Shown: positions 37,500 through 48,218 of the stretch, in pieces
How the letters are laid out: each line of letters begins with the position of its first letter
Numbering within the stretch: the first letter of the stretch is position 1
DNA from: Aestuariimicrobium ganziense
GTDB taxonomy: Bacteria; Actinomycetota; Actinomycetes; Propionibacteriales; Propionibacteriaceae
Direction: 5' to 3'
Assembly (NCBI RefSeq): GCF_015352975.1
Contig: NZ_JACYIZ010000001.1
Span: 248,001-312,000 of the forward strand
Length of the DNA: 64,000 bases
Position numbers and translations under genes: made by a program
Notes under the pieces: model-generated
Database searches by the model: none
Seen by the model: the letters and a program-made list of their open reading frames with translations, nothing else
Told to the model about the DNA's origin: nothing

Positions 37500-40400
37500 A
37501 TGCATCGACTCGCTGACCTCAGCCTCGCCAACCGGGCGCTGATCGCCCTGATCACCGTCTTCGTGCTGGTGTTCGGGGTGGTCACCACCGGGCGGCTCAA
37601 GCAGGAACTCATCCCCTCGGTGGAGTTCCCGCAGGTGTTCATCGTCTCCTCCTACCCCGGGGCCGGCCCCGAGGTGATGGAGGAGAAGGTCACCGTCCCG
37701 ATCGAACAGGCGATGCTGACCCTGCAGGGGGTCGAGTCGACCTCGTCCACCTCGGTGAGCGGCACCTCGTCCATCGTGGTGACGATGCGCTACGGCAGCA
37801 ACATGTCGATCGTCCAGCAGGACGCGCGCGCGGCCATCTCACGGATCGAGTCGTTCCTGCCCGAGGGCGTCGACACCCAGGTGATCACCGGCGGCTTCGA
37901 CTCGATCCCGGTGCTGGCGCTGTCGGTGAGCGACGAGTCGTCACCGATCGAGTTGGCCCAGCGACTGCGCACCGTGGTCGTCCCACGCCTGGAACGCATC
38001 GAGGGCGTCAGCGCGGTGCAGGTCACCGGCGCACCTGAACGCCAGGTGCAGATCAAGCTCGACAAGCTGCCCGCCTCGGTGCCGGCGGCGCTGGTGAGGC
38101 AGGCGGTCACCGGCTCGGGCACCCTGGTGGCGGCCGGACGCCTCGACGACGGCGACCAAACCCTCAACGTGACTGTCGGCCAGCGCTACACCTCGCTCGA
38201 CCAGTTGCGTCAACTGCGGATCACGGTGCCGGCCGCCGATGCCACCCAGCCACCGCAGTCCTTGACTTTGGGGCAGGTGGCCACCATCACCGAGGGTGAG
38301 GGGGCACTGACCTCGTACTCACGCACCGACGGACGCAACTCGTTGACGCTGGCCGTCACCAAGGTGCCCGACGCCAACACGGTCGCGGTCAGTGACGCCG
38401 TCAAGGAACTGCTGCCCGAGTTGGAGGCCGAACTGGGCAACCAGGCCAGGTTCACCCCGGTCTTCGACCAGGCCCCGTTCATCAGCCAGTCGATCCACGA
38501 CCTGTTGGTCGAGGGCGGCATGGGCCTGGTGATGGCCGTGTTGGTGATCCTGGTCTTCCTGCTGTCGATCCGCTCGACCCTGGTCACCGCGATCTCGATC
38601 CCGGTGTCGGTGCTGATGACGATGATCGGGCTCGACATCGCCGACTACACCCTGAACATCCTCACCCTCGGGGCTCTCACCATCGCCATCGGCCGCGTGG
38701 TCGACGACTCGATCGTGGTGATCGAGAACATCAAGCGGCACCTGTCCTACGGCGAGTCGACGGTAAGGGCGATCCTCACCGCGGTGCGCGAGGTGGCCAC
38801 CGCGATCACCTCGGCCACCATCACCACCGTGGCGGTCTTCCTGCCGATCGGCCTGGTCGGGGGCCAGACCGGTGAGCTGTTCCGACCGTTCGCCCTGACC
38901 GTCACGCTGGCCCTGCTCAGCTCGTTGCTGGTCAGCCTCACCATCGTCCCCGTGCTCGCCTACTGGTTGCTGCCGCAGGGTCGTCCCACCGGTGATCGTG
39001 AAGAGGTCGAACGCGTCGCCCACGAGAAGGAGCGCAACAGTTGGCTGCAGCGCGCCTACGTGCCGACGGTTGAGTGGACGCTGCGCCACCCGGTCATCAC
39101 CCTGGTCGTGGCCGTGGCGATCCTGGCCACGACGCTCGCGCTGGCTCCCAGGCTCAAGACCAACTTCCTCGGCGACGCCGGCCAGGACACCCTCACCGTC
39201 AGCCAGGAGTACCCATCGGCCCTGTCACTGACCGAGCAGGACGCCCGCGCCGCCAAGGTCGAGAAGGCGCTGATCGGCGTCGAGGGCGTCAAGACCGTGC
39301 TGGTCACCGTGGGTTCCGACGGCACGCCGTTCGGTTTCGGTGGACGAGCCGACACCGCCACCTTCTCGCTGAGCCTGGACGAGGACGCCGCGGCCGCCGA
39401 CGTGCAGACCCGGGTGCGCACCGCGATCGCCCCGTTCAGCGAGGACGGCGACCTGACCGTCAGCGCTGCCGCGCTGCAGGGATCCAGTGACGTCGAGGTG
39501 ATCATCAAGGCAGCTGACCGGCAGCGCCTCACCGAGGCCAACGACGCTGTGGTGAAGGCTCTGGGTGAGGTCACCACCGGCACTGACCTGACCTCGTCGT
39601 TGACCGATGAACGTCCCCAGGTGACCGTGGTGACCGATCCGGCCCGGGCGGCGGCTCGGGGGCTCACCGACGCTGCCGTCCAGCAGGCGGTGCGTGGCGC
39701 GTTGAGCCCGACCACGCTGGGACGCTACGAGCAGGCAGACGGGGGCAGCATCGACGTCGTGCTCGTGCCCGTGGACCGCCCAGCAGGCCTGGAGGCGCTG
39801 AGCGGACTGATGATCCAGTCACCGTCGGGCCCAGTGGCGCTGCGCGATGTCGCCAGGGTCGAGCGGACCAACGTCGCCACCGTGATCGCCCGGACCGATG
39901 GGCAACGCTCGGTGACGGTGTCGATCACCCCGGTCAGCGACAACCTGGGACAGGTGACCAGTGACGTGAACGAGGCCCTGGCCGGCGTCACCCTGCCCGA
40001 GGGCGCGACCGCCGAGGTCGGTGGCATCAGCCGCGAGCAGGCCGACGCCTTCCGCCAGTTGGGCTTGGCGCTGCTGATCGCCATCGCGATCGTCTACGTG
40101 GTGATGGTGGCGACCTTCAAGAGCCTGGTGCAGCCGCTGATCCTGGCCGTGTCGATCCCGTTCGCGGCGACCGGGGCCCTGGCCGCGTTGCTGATCACCG
40201 ACACCCCGCTGGGGGTGCCGTCACTGATCGGTGTGCTGATGCTGATCGGCATCGTGGTGACCAATGCCATCGTGCTGATCGACCTGGTCAACCACTACCG
40301 AGCCCAGGGGCAGTCGGTCGATGATGCCCTGATCAACGGGGCGCGGCAACGTCTGCGGCCGATCCTGATGACCGCCATCGCCACGATCTTCGCCCTGGTG

Positions 40401-40718
40401 CCGATGGCGCTGGGCTTGAGCGGGGGCGGGGTGTTCATCTCCAAGCCGCTGGCCATCGTGGTGATCGGCGGCCTGCTGTCGTCGACCCTGCTCACCCTGG
40501 TGCTGGTGCCGGTGCTCTACCACCTGGTCGAGGCACGTCAGGAGCGACGCCGGATCGCCCAAGGTCGTGACCCGGTCACAGGTCACCGGCTCGAAGAGGT
40601 GCAGGCCGACGACGAGCCCGCCGAGACCGACGACCAAGCCACCACTGGTGACCTGCCTGACGCCGCCCAAGCTGACGAGCCGCCGGCTCGTCCCGCCCGT
40701 CGATCCTTGGAGGAATGA
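37500..40718 (+). CDS. RND-superfamily efflux permease (AcrB/HAE1-like)
   Basis: The 1072-residue protein shows twelve membrane helices in two repeats: after helix 1 comes RLKQELIPSVEFPQVFIVSS, then helices 2-6 including GRVVDDSIVVIENIKRHL (the Asp proton relay), and in the second half FKSLVQPLILAVSIPFAATG and GIVVTNAIVLIDLVNHY. Large periplasmic-type loops follow helices 1 and 7. It lacks an adjacent membrane fusion protein or outer-membrane channel, which is normal in Gram-positive SwrC-type pumps. AAGGAG precedes the ATG. The C-terminal ~45 residues are acidic and Pro-rich. Confidence 0.92.
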   Translation: MHRLADLSLANRALIALITVFVLVFGVVTTGRLKQELIPSVEFPQVFIVSSYPGAGPEVMEEKVTVPIEQAMLTLQGVESTSSTSVSGTSSIVVTMRYGSNMSIVQQDARAAISRIESFLPEGVDTQVITGGFDSIPVLALSVSDESSPIELAQRLRTVVVPRLERIEGVSAVQVTGAPERQVQIKLDKLPASVPAALVRQAVTGSGTLVAAGRLDDGDQTLNVTVGQRYTSLDQLRQLRITVPAADATQPPQSLTLGQVATITEGEGALTSYSRTDGRNSLTLAVTKVPDANTVAVSDAVKELLPELEAELGNQARFTPVFDQAPFISQSIHDLLVEGGMGLVMAVLVILVFLLSIRSTLVTAISIPVSVLMTMIGLDIADYTLNILTLGALTIAIGRVVDDSIVVIENIKRHLSYGESTVRAILTAVREVATAITSATITTVAVFLPIGLVGGQTGELFRPFALTVTLALLSSLLVSLTIVPVLAYWLLPQGRPTGDREEVERVAHEKERNSWLQRAYVPTVEWTLRHPVITLVVAVAILATTLALAPRLKTNFLGDAGQDTLTVSQEYPSALSLTEQDARAAKVEKALIGVEGVKTVLVTVGSDGTPFGFGGRADTATFSLSLDEDAAAADVQTRVRTAIAPFSEDGDLTVSAAALQGSSDVEVIIKAADRQRLTEANDAVVKALGEVTTGTDLTSSLTDERPQVTVVTDPARAAARGLTDAAVQQAVRGALSPTTLGRYEQADGGSIDVVLVPVDRPAGLEALSGLMIQSPSGPVALRDVARVERTNVATVIARTDGQRSVTVSITPVSDNLGQVTSDVNEALAGVTLPEGATAEVGGISREQADAFRQLGLALLIAIAIVYVVMVATFKSLVQPLILAVSIPFAATGALAALLITDTPLGVPSLIGVLMLIGIVVTNAIVLIDLVNHYRAQGQSVDDALINGARQRLRPILMTAIATIFALVPMALGLSGGGVFISKPLAIVVIGGLLSSTLLTLVLVPVLYHLVEARQERRRIAQGRDPVTGHRLEEVQADDEPAETDDQATTGDLPDAAQADEPPARPARRSLEE

Positions 40719-40735
40719 CCCGGCGCCAGGCCGGG
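40719..40735. terminator. Hairpin between the convergent RND and BrkB genes
   Basis: CCCGGC (40719-40724), loop GCCAG, GCCGGG (40730-40735). It fills the 18-bp gap between the two stop codons and may terminate both transcripts. Confidence 0.55.
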
Positions 40736-40736
40736 C

Positions 40737-42020
40737 TCAGCGGCGGACCAGTCGTCCCAACAGGGCCGCGACCATCGCACCCAGACCGATGCCGGTGGCG
40801 GCACCGACGGCGTAGCCGGTGACACCGGCCACCTTGACCGAGTTCGCGGCCACGTCCTGGGGCACCAGGACGTCGGGATCTGGTTCGGGGTGGCTGCCGT
40901 CAGGCGCGATGGACACCGGGTCACGCTCGACCTGGGCCCGGAACGCCTCGACGCGCAGTGGGCGTCGGGCGCCGGCAGACGACGGCAGCAATGGTCGTCC
41001 CTCCTTGAGCGCCTTCTCCTCGGCCTCCTTGCGCTCCTCCTCGGCCTCCTCGGCCTCGATCCGGGCGCGGTCCTCGTCGGCCCGTTCCCAGTGGCCGGGA
41101 GCGGTCTCGGTGTCGCTCCTGCCGCGCAGCAGCTCGTCCGCCTCGTTCCAGCGATAGGCGATCGCTGGCTGCTTGGCGGTGGCGATCCAGGCCGCGATGA
41201 ACAGGGCCAGTTGGGCGAACAGGTTGAGCACCAGCATCAGAACGATCACCGGCCCGAACAGCGCGGCAGCCCGGTTCTGGCTGAACAGGCCCATCAGCGA
41301 TCCGGCGCCCAACTGCAGGGCGGCCAGGCCGACCGCGGCCGCCAGCGCACCCTTGACCCTGGCCCCGAGCGGTGCGGGCTCGCGCGGCAGCAGCCAGTAG
41401 ATCAGGCCGAACAGCAGCCAGGCACACAGCACGGTGACGACAATGGCCCCAGCCCGGACGCCCAGTCGTCCCACCAGCGACTCGGTCAGCCCCAGCCAGC
41501 GCACGACCACGTTCGACAACGAGGTGCCGATGATCGCCATCGCGCCGGTGAGGCCGATGCCGATCAGCAGGACGATCAGCGTGCCGGCGTTGATGATGAT
41601 CTTGAGGAAGAAGTTGCGCTTCTTCTCGTCGAACTCGAACTCCGGGCGCCACTGGGCCCGGATGGCGCCACGCAGGTTGCCCACCCAGCCAGACCCGGCG
41701 TAGAGCAGCGAGAGCAGGCCGACCAGGCCGACGCCTCGCCAGTTCTGCAGGTACTGGTCGATCAGGTCGGTGAAGCGTCCGGTGCCGATGATGTCGGTCA
41801 CCTCGTCCTTGACCACGGCCAGCCAGTCAGGGCGCAGCACGGTCAGGGTCATGCCCAGCATTGAGAAGCCGAACATCAGGATCGGCACCATCGCCAGCAC
41901 CGAGAAGTAGGTGACCGCGGCGGCGAACTGCCCACCCATCCGGTTGCTGTAGCGCGCCCAGGCACGCAGCAGGTGCGCCACCCAGGGCTTGGCCTTCAAC
42001 TGGGCCAGCTTGTCCTTCAC
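40737..42020 (-). CDS. YihY/BrkB-family inner membrane protein
   Basis: The 427-residue protein, started at GTG 42020, has six main membrane helices with MGGQFAAAVTYFSVLAMVPI, GSGWVGNLRGAIRAQW and GLIYWLLPREPAPLGARVKG, the YihY/BrkB family pattern. The C-terminal third is a charged coiled stretch (RIEAEEAEEERKEAEEKALK) followed by a short membrane segment near the end. The family has no settled function. A second copy of the family lies at 62.2 kb. Confidence 0.88.
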   Translation of the reverse strand: MKDKLAQLKAKPWVAHLLRAWARYSNRMGGQFAAAVTYFSVLAMVPILMFGFSMLGMTLTVLRPDWLAVVKDEVTDIIGTGRFTDLIDQYLQNWRGVGLVGLLSLLYAGSGWVGNLRGAIRAQWRPEFEFDEKKRNFFLKIIINAGTLIVLLIGIGLTGAMAIIGTSLSNVVVRWLGLTESLVGRLGVRAGAIVVTVLCAWLLFGLIYWLLPREPAPLGARVKGALAAAVGLAALQLGAGSLMGLFSQNRAAALFGPVIVLMLVLNLFAQLALFIAAWIATAKQPAIAYRWNEADELLRGRSDTETAPGHWERADEDRARIEAEEAEEERKEAEEKALKEGRPLLPSSAGARRPLRVEAFRAQVERDPVSIAPDGSHPEPDPDVLVPQDVAANSVKVAGVTGYAVGAATGIGLGAMVAALLGRLVRR

Positions 42021-42101
42021 TGCTCTCCCCTGACTCGTCGGTGCCGTTGATCGCTGCGAGCCTACCGACCCCTGCGCCAGGGGTGGCACGCCCGGGCCTC
42101 G

Positions 42102-42284
42102 ATGCCACCCGGAAGGGCTGGGTCGACTGTGGTGCTGGCTAACGTGCGGGTGGGACCGACGTGGCTCGACGTCTGCATCGAGCATCTGGGCGGCAGCCTG
42201 GTAGAGCATGACTGGGGTGAGTTGCCCTGGACGGTGATGCGCGACCCGAGGGGCAACGAGTTGTGCGTGCTGGGCGAGCCGTGA
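42102..42284 (+). pseudogene. VOC-family (glyoxalase-like) C-terminal fragment
   Basis: The end reads WTVMRDPRGNELCVLGEP, the last strand and metal-ligand region of a VOC protein, preceded by VRVGPTWLDVCIEHLGGSLV. The first half of the domain is missing. The fragment fills most of the 313-bp gap between the BrkB and gcvP genes; nothing else is seen there. Confidence 0.55.
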
Positions 42285-42333
42285 GCCTCTCGACACGTCG
42301 CGTAAGCGCTCCTGGGCGACCAACAGACTGCGC

Positions 42334-45198
42334 TCAGTCCTCGTAGGCCCCCGGGGGTGGGCACGAACAGACCAGGTTGCGGTCGCCGTAGACGTTGTCG
42401 ATCCGGGCCACCGGCGGCCAGTACTTGTCGCGACCGGACCCGGCGATCGGGCCCCGGTGCTGCCCCGAGGGGTAGGCCGCCTGGCTTCGCGTGTACGGGT
42501 GGGTCCACGCGTCGGCGCTGACCCGGGCCATCGTGTGCGGGGCGTTGCGCAGCGGGTTGTCGTCCGCCGGCCACACCCCTGCCTGCACCTGGGCGATCTC
42601 GCCCCGGATCGCGATCATCGCGTCGCAGAAGCGGTCGAGCTCGGCGAGGTCTTCGCTCTCGGTCGGCTCGACCATCAGCGTGCCGGCCACCGGGAAGCTC
42701 ATCGTCGGGGCATGGAAGCCGTGGTCGATCAGCCGCTTGGCGACGTCGTCGACCGTCACACCGGTCGTCCGGGTGATCTCTCGCAGGTCGAGGATGCACT
42801 CGTGGGCGACCAGCCCGCCGCGCCCGGTGTAGAGCACCGGGTAGTGCTCGCGCAGGCGCGCGGCGACGTAGTTGGCGTTGAGCAGAGCCAGTTGGGTGGC
42901 CTCTCGCAGTCCTTCGGCCCCCATCATCGCGATGTAGCCGAACGAGATCGGCAGCACTCCCGCCGACCCGTAGGGCGCACCCGAGACCGCGCCGGCCGAG
43001 GTGGACGGACCGGCCTGCTCGACCACCGGGTGGTTGGGCAGGAACGGGGCGAGGTGCCCGCGCACCGCCACCGGCCCGACGCCCGGGCCACCGCCGCCGT
43101 GCGGGATGGCGAAGGTCTTGTGCAGGTTGAGGTGGCTCACATCAGCGCCGAACCGTCCGGGCCTGGCCAGTCCGACCAGGGCGTTCATGTTGGCGCCATC
43201 GACGTAGACCTGTCCCCCGGCCTGGTGCACCAGGTCGCACAGTTCGACGACCGACTCCTCGAACACCCCGTGGGTCGAGGGGTAGGTCACCATGATCGCC
43301 GCGAGGTTGTCAGCATGCTGCTCGAGCTTGTCGCGCAGGTCGTCCAGGTCGACCGAGCCATCGGCTGCGGCCTTGACCACGACCACCCGCAGCCCGGCCA
43401 TCGCGGCCGAGGCGGCGTTCGTGCCGTGCGCCGAACTCGGGATCAGGCAGACGTCACGGTGGGCGTCACCGCGCGAGCGGTGGTACTCGCGGATCGCGAC
43501 CAGGCCGGCGAACTCGCCCTGCGAGCCGGCGTTGGGCTGCAGCGAGACCCGGTCGTAGCCGGTGACCTCGACCAGCCAGTCCTCGAGCGTGCCGATCAGT
43601 TCGGCGTAGCCGGTGGCGTCCTCGGCCGGAACGTACGGGTGCAGGTCGGCGAAACCGGGATAGCTGATCGGTTCGAGTTCGGCCGCCGAGTTGAGCTTCA
43701 TCGTGCACGACCCGAGCGGGATCATGCCCCGGTCGAGGGCGAAGTCACGATCGGCGAGCGTGCGCAGGTAGCGCATCATCCGGGTCTCGCTGTGGTGCGA
43801 GGTGAACACCTCGTGGCGACACCAGTCCGCGTCACGTTCGCGTCCGGCAAGGTCGCCGAACGCTTCGATCTCGGACGACCACTGTGCGCCGAACGCCCGG
43901 GCGACCGTGGCCAGGTCGTCATCGTTGGAGTCCTCGCCCACGCTGATGCCGACATGGCGTTCGTCGACCAGGCGCAGGTGGACGAGCCCCTCGCGCGCTG
44001 CCCGGACGACCGCGGCAGCGTCGTCGGTCTCGACGAGAAGGGTGTCGAAGAAGCTGGAGTGCACCACCGGGCGCCCGGCAGCGGACAGTGCCCCGGCCAG
44101 GCTGCGGGTGCGGTCGTGGACGCGCTTGGCGATCGAGGTCAAGCCGTCGGGCCCGTGGTAGACCGCATACATCGCGGCCACCACGGCCAGCAGCACCTGG
44201 GCGGTGCAGATGTTCGAGGTCGCCTTCTCACGCCTGATGTGCTGCTCGCGGGTCTGCAGCGCCAGCCGGTAGGCCGCGACCCCGTCGGCGTCGAGGGAGA
44301 CGCCGACCAGGCGGCCGGGCAGGCTGCGCTCGAGCCCGGCACGCACCGAGATGTAGCCCGCGTGTGGACCGCCGTAGAATAGTGGCACCCCGAACCGCTG
44401 GGTGGTGCCCACCGCGACGTCGGCACCCCAGCTGCCGGGTGCCTCGACCAGGGTGAGCGCCAACAGGTCCGCCGCGGCCACGACCATGGCGCCGTTGTCG
44501 TGCGCCTTCTGTGCGATGGCCTGCAGCTCGGCCAGCGGCTGCAGCCGTCCGTCGACGCCGGGGGTCTGGACGAGCACCCCGAAGGCCTCGTGCTGCTGCA
44601 ACGACTCGACGATGTCGTCACCGGCGACGACCACCTCGATGTCGAGCGGTTCGGCCCGGGTGCGCAGCACGGCCAGGGTCTGCGGCAGGGTCTGGGAGTC
44701 GACCAGGAAGACCGAGCCCTTCTTGACCTGGCGGCGGCACAGCGCCATCGCCTCGGCCGCAGCGGTCGACTCGTCCAACAGGCTCGAGCCCGCCGTGGGC
44801 AGTCCGGCCAGGTCGGCGACCATGGTCTGGAAGGCGAGCAGGGCCTCGAGCCGGCCCTGGCTGATCTCGGGCTGGTAGGGGGTGTAGGCGGTGTACCACG
44901 CCGGGTTCTCGAGCACATTGCGCCTGATCACCGCCGGGGTGACGGTTCCGTACCAGCCCATGCCGATCATCGACCGGCCGGGAACGTTGCGTGCGGCCAG
45001 CTCGCGCATCCTGGCCAGGTGGGCGGCCTCGTCCAACGCTGGGGGCAACTCCATCGGGTGGTCCATGATGATCGCCGCCGGCATCGCCGACGACACCAGT
45101 GCCTCCAGCGACGGTTGCCCGACCACGTCGAGCATGGTGGCGAGGTCATCGTGACGAGGACCGAGGTGGCGGCTGACGAAGGGATCGGGTTGGCTCAC
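42334..45198 (-). CDS. gcvP: Glycine dehydrogenase (decarboxylating), P-protein
   Basis: The 954-residue single-chain P-protein carries PLP on the Lys in [20 protein letters not shown], plus the N-terminal [23 protein letters not shown] and the late AHECILDLR. It releases CO2 from glycine and passes the methylamine to the lipoyl arm of the H-protein encoded at 47.7 kb. gcvT and lpd are not in the window. The C-terminal half shows [10 protein letters not shown] earlier and [12 protein letters not shown] later, as expected. Confidence 0.97.
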   Translation of the reverse strand: MSQPDPFVSRHLGPRHDDLATMLDVVGQPSLEALVSSAMPAAIIMDHPMELPPALDEAAHLARMRELAARNVPGRSMIGMGWYGTVTPAVIRRNVLENPAWYTAYTPYQPEISQGRLEALLAFQTMVADLAGLPTAGSSLLDESTAAAEAMALCRRQVKKGSVFLVDSQTLPQTLAVLRTRAEPLDIEVVVAGDDIVESLQQHEAFGVLVQTPGVDGRLQPLAELQAIAQKAHDNGAMVVAAADLLALTLVEAPGSWGADVAVGTTQRFGVPLFYGGPHAGYISVRAGLERSLPGRLVGVSLDADGVAAYRLALQTREQHIRREKATSNICTAQVLLAVVAAMYAVYHGPDGLTSIAKRVHDRTRSLAGALSAAGRPVVHSSFFDTLLVETDDAAAVVRAAREGLVHLRLVDERHVGISVGEDSNDDDLATVARAFGAQWSSEIEAFGDLAGRERDADWCRHEVFTSHHSETRMMRYLRTLADRDFALDRGMIPLGSCTMKLNSAAELEPISYPGFADLHPYVPAEDATGYAELIGTLEDWLVEVTGYDRVSLQPNAGSQGEFAGLVAIREYHRSRGDAHRDVCLIPSSAHGTNAASAAMAGLRVVVVKAAADGSVDLDDLRDKLEQHADNLAAIMVTYPSTHGVFEESVVELCDLVHQAGGQVYVDGANMNALVGLARPGRFGADVSHLNLHKTFAIPHGGGGPGVGPVAVRGHLAPFLPNHPVVEQAGPSTSAGAVSGAPYGSAGVLPISFGYIAMMGAEGLREATQLALLNANYVAARLREHYPVLYTGRGGLVAHECILDLREITRTTGVTVDDVAKRLIDHGFHAPTMSFPVAGTLMVEPTESEDLAELDRFCDAMIAIRGEIAQVQAGVWPADDNPLRNAPHTMARVSADAWTHPYTRSQAAYPSGQHRGPIAGSGRDKYWPPVARIDNVYGDRNLVCSCPPPGAYED

Positions 45199-45227
45199 CC
45201 GACCAGCCTAACGGGGTCGCTCAGGCC

Positions 45228-45815
<588 letters not shown>

Positions 45816-45977
45816 GGCTGTCCTCGGGTTCCGCCGACTCCTGCGAGTCGGGCTGGGGCTCCATTGTCGCATCCGGAGCCCTGTCGCGGGACGGCGGTGC
45901 GTGCAGATGACGCTAGGACGTGGCGTCGAGCGCTCCGGGCTGGGACACGCCGTGGCACGCCAACCAGGGCCCAAGCA

Positions 45978-46472
45978 TCAAGGGCTGGTTGAGCCTTCGG
46001 CGCCGGGCTCGCCACCCTCGAAGTCCTCGGGGGTCACGCTGTCGAGGAACTCGCGGAACTTCTCCATCTCGTCGTCGCCGCCGTCCTCGTCGAGCACCAC
46101 ACCGATCTCGTCGACCAGTTCCTCGCTGCACTCCAGCCGCATACCGGTGCGCACGGCGATCGCGGCGAGGTCACTGGGACGCACCTGGATCCAGTGCTCC
46201 CCCAGCTGCATGCTGGCGGTGTAGGTGCCCTCGTCCATGCTGTCGATCCGGCCCAGCGTCTGGGTGACGCCGAGGGTGCGCAACACGGTGACCAGCAGGT
46301 CGTGGGTCATCGGACGCGGGGGGACGACACCCTCGAGCGCGTTGACGATGGCCGCTGCCTCGTTGGCGCCGATCCAGATCGGCAGGCAGCGTCGTCCACC
46401 CTGCTCGCGCAGCACCAGGATGGGGGCGTTCGAGACGTCGAGCCTGACCCCGACGACCTCCAGCTCGCGCAT
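45978..46472 (-). CDS. Bifunctional nuclease family protein (DUF151)
   Basis: The 164-residue protein starts MRELEVVGVRLDVSNAPILV and continues LREQGGRRCLPIWIGANEAA, PPRPMTHDLLVTVLRTLGV, the DUF151 core with the Ile-Gly-Ala-x-Glu-Ala box. Homologues have been described as bifunctional nucleases. The acidic C-terminal ~35 residues are an extension. It follows the FtsR gene by 15 bp in the same operon. Confidence 0.92.
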   Translation of the reverse strand: MRELEVVGVRLDVSNAPILVLREQGGRRCLPIWIGANEAAAIVNALEGVVPPRPMTHDLLVTVLRTLGVTQTLGRIDSMDEGTYTASMQLGEHWIQVRPSDLAAIAVRTGMRLECSEELVDEIGVVLDEDGGDDEMEKFREFLDSVTPEDFEGGEPGAEGSTSP

Positions 46473-46487
46473 GACGACTCCTCAGTC

Positions 46488-47186
46488 TCAGCGTTCGATC
46501 ATCGTGTGCATCATCGCAGCATGGGCGTGAAGTACCAAGGTGGTGACCTCGGCCGCGGCCTCACTGGCCGCGCCACGGCGGCGCAGGTAGGGGGCGATCG
46601 CCTGTTCGACCAGGCCGGCCTCACGCTCGGCCGACTGCTTGACCACCCGCAGGTGGCGTGAGTCCATGCCGTAGGCCTGCAGCTTGCGGGCGACGACACA
46701 GATGGTCAGCGCCTCGCGGCCGTACCAGTTGGTGCCCCGGCGGGGGAACACCAGTTGCTGGCGCTCCAGCTCCACCAGCACTCCCTCGCTCAGCCCGCTC
46801 ACGGTGAGCAGCTCGCGCCGACTCATCCGCAGCGGTCGTTTGGGGATCCGCTCGCCCCCACGGGCCGCCGGCACCACCTCGTCGTCGGTGGTGGCCACCG
46901 GTGGTACCGGGGGTTGCTCGGACGAGGGCGGTTCGCCGCCGGCGTCCATCACCTCGAGGTGCTCACGGATCACCTTGAGCGGCAGGTACTGGTCGCGCTG
47001 CACCCGCAGGATGTAGGTCAGTCGTTCGATGTCGCCGCTGGCGTAGCGCCGGTAGCCCGAGGGGGCACGTTCGGGTGAGAGCAGCCCCTCACTCTCCAGG
47101 AACCTGATCTTGGAGATCGAGATGTCGGGGAACTCAGCTTTGAGAACGGCCAGGACCTGCCCAATGCTGCGCATCGGCGAGGGCAT
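46488..47186 (-). CDS. ftsR: MerR-family regulator FtsR
   Basis: The 232-residue protein has RSIGQVLAVLKAEFPDISIS, KIRFLESEGLLSPERAPSGY, RRYASGDIERLTYILRVQ, the MerR DNA-binding domain of FtsR, which activates ftsZ in Corynebacterium. A Pro-rich linker (residues ~85-110) leads to a second conserved block, MSRRELLTVSGLSEGVLVEL. Its ATG overlaps the stop of garA by one base. The order garA-ftsR-DUF151 matches that of mycobacteria. Confidence 0.92.
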   Translation of the reverse strand: MPSPMRSIGQVLAVLKAEFPDISISKIRFLESEGLLSPERAPSGYRRYASGDIERLTYILRVQRDQYLPLKVIREHLEVMDAGGEPPSSEQPPVPPVATTDDEVVPAARGGERIPKRPLRMSRRELLTVSGLSEGVLVELERQQLVFPRRGTNWYGREALTICVVARKLQAYGMDSRHLRVVKQSAEREAGLVEQAIAPYLRRRGAASEAAAEVTTLVLHAHAAMMHTMIER

Positions 47187-47677
47187 CAGCGCCGCTCACG
47201 CTCGCTCACGTGGAAGACCATCCGGAACTTGCCGATCTGCACCTCGTCCCCGGCCCGCAGCCGGGTCACACCCTCGACCAGCGACCTGTTCACGTAGGTG
47301 CCGTTCAGGCTGCCCAGGTCCTGCACGTCGAAGCCCTCGTCGGTGCGGATGAACTTCACGTGGTTGCGCGAGACGGTGATGTCGTCGAGGAAGATGTCGG
47401 AGTCGGGATGGCGTCCCACGGTGGTGACATCGGTGTCGAGCAGGAACCGCGCGCCGGTGTCAGGGCCGCGCTGCACCACCAGCAGGGCCCGGTCTGAGGG
47501 CAGCTCGTTGATGGCGTTGACCAGGTCGGCGGTCATCTCCACCGGGCGGGTGTCGTCGGTGATCGCGGTGATGGTTCGCGTGGTGTCGCCGGTCACCTCG
47601 CCCAGCTTCGTGCCGCACTGGGAGCAGAACCTGCTGCCCGGTGTCAGGTCGGTACCGCAACTGGGGCACTTGATCAT
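47186..47677 (-). CDS. garA: FHA-domain protein GarA/OdhI-like with N-terminal zinc ribbon
   Basis: The 163-residue protein begins MIKCPSCGTDLTPGSRFCSQ with a C4 zinc ribbon, then has the phosphorylatable-looking stretch TRTITAITDDTRPVEM and a C-terminal FHA domain: TTVGRHPDSDIFLDDITVS, RNHVKFIRTDEG and DLGSLNGTYVNR. In relatives, phosphorylation of an N-terminal Thr switches the FHA domain from inhibiting 2-oxoglutarate metabolism to binding itself. The zinc ribbon is an addition compared with mycobacterial GarA. Confidence 0.9.
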   Translation of the reverse strand: MIKCPSCGTDLTPGSRFCSQCGTKLGEVTGDTTRTITAITDDTRPVEMTADLVNAINELPSDRALLVVQRGPDTGARFLLDTDVTTVGRHPDSDIFLDDITVSRNHVKFIRTDEGFDVQDLGSLNGTYVNRSLVEGVTRLRAGDEVQIGKFRMVFHVSERERR

Positions 47678-47729
47678 GGTGTTGACCACACTTTCCGCCG
47701 GATCCTGCGCTCCGACCAGTCTAGGGGAC

Positions 47730-48116
47730 TCATTCCCCCACGTGGGAGGCGTATCCGTCGGAGTCGAGCAGGTCGTCGTCCTCGCTGTCGTCGGCCAGTT
47801 CGACCTCGAACAACCAGCCGTCACCGTAGGGGTCGGCGTTGACGGTCTCGGGAGCGTCCGAGAGCACGTCGTTGACCGCGGTGACCACGCCGGAGACGGG
47901 GCTGAACAGGTCGCTGACGCTCTTGGTCGACTCCAGCTCGCCGCAGCTGTCACCGGCGGCGACCTCTTCACCGACGGTGGGCAGCGAGATGTAGACGATG
48001 TCGCCCAGGGCGTCGGCGGCGTAGTCGGTGATCCCGATCCGCACACTGCGCCCATTGCCCTCACGGACCCACTCGTGCTCGGTGCTGTACTTCAGGTCCT
48101 CGGGATAACGGCTCAT
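47730..48116 (-). CDS. gcvH: Glycine cleavage system H protein
   Basis: The 128-residue protein reads DLKYSTEHEWVREGN and GITDYAADALGDIVYISLPT, with the lipoylation Lys in CGELESTKSVSDLFSPVSG. It shuttles the aminomethyl group from the P-protein to the T-protein. AAGGAG lies ten bases before the ATG. A -10-like TATTGT in the 102-bp upstream gap may provide its promoter. It sits apart from gcvP, between DUF881 and garA, as in M. tuberculosis. Confidence 0.96.
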   Translation of the reverse strand: MSRYPEDLKYSTEHEWVREGNGRSVRIGITDYAADALGDIVYISLPTVGEEVAAGDSCGELESTKSVSDLFSPVSGVVTAVNDVLSDAPETVNADPYGDGWLFEVELADDSEDDDLLDSDGYASHVGE

Positions 48117-48218
48117 GGTGTCATGTCTCCTTCACAGCGGCCGCGACATCGGGTGCGCAGTCGTCCGCCGTCACAATAACCGACCGGACTGACCCGATGG
48201 TACGACCTGTTGCGGTGA

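Noticed and set aside
48117..48218. Glycine riboswitch upstream of gcvH
   Set aside because: The 102-bp gap is too short for a tandem riboswitch and no aptamer core was recognised.
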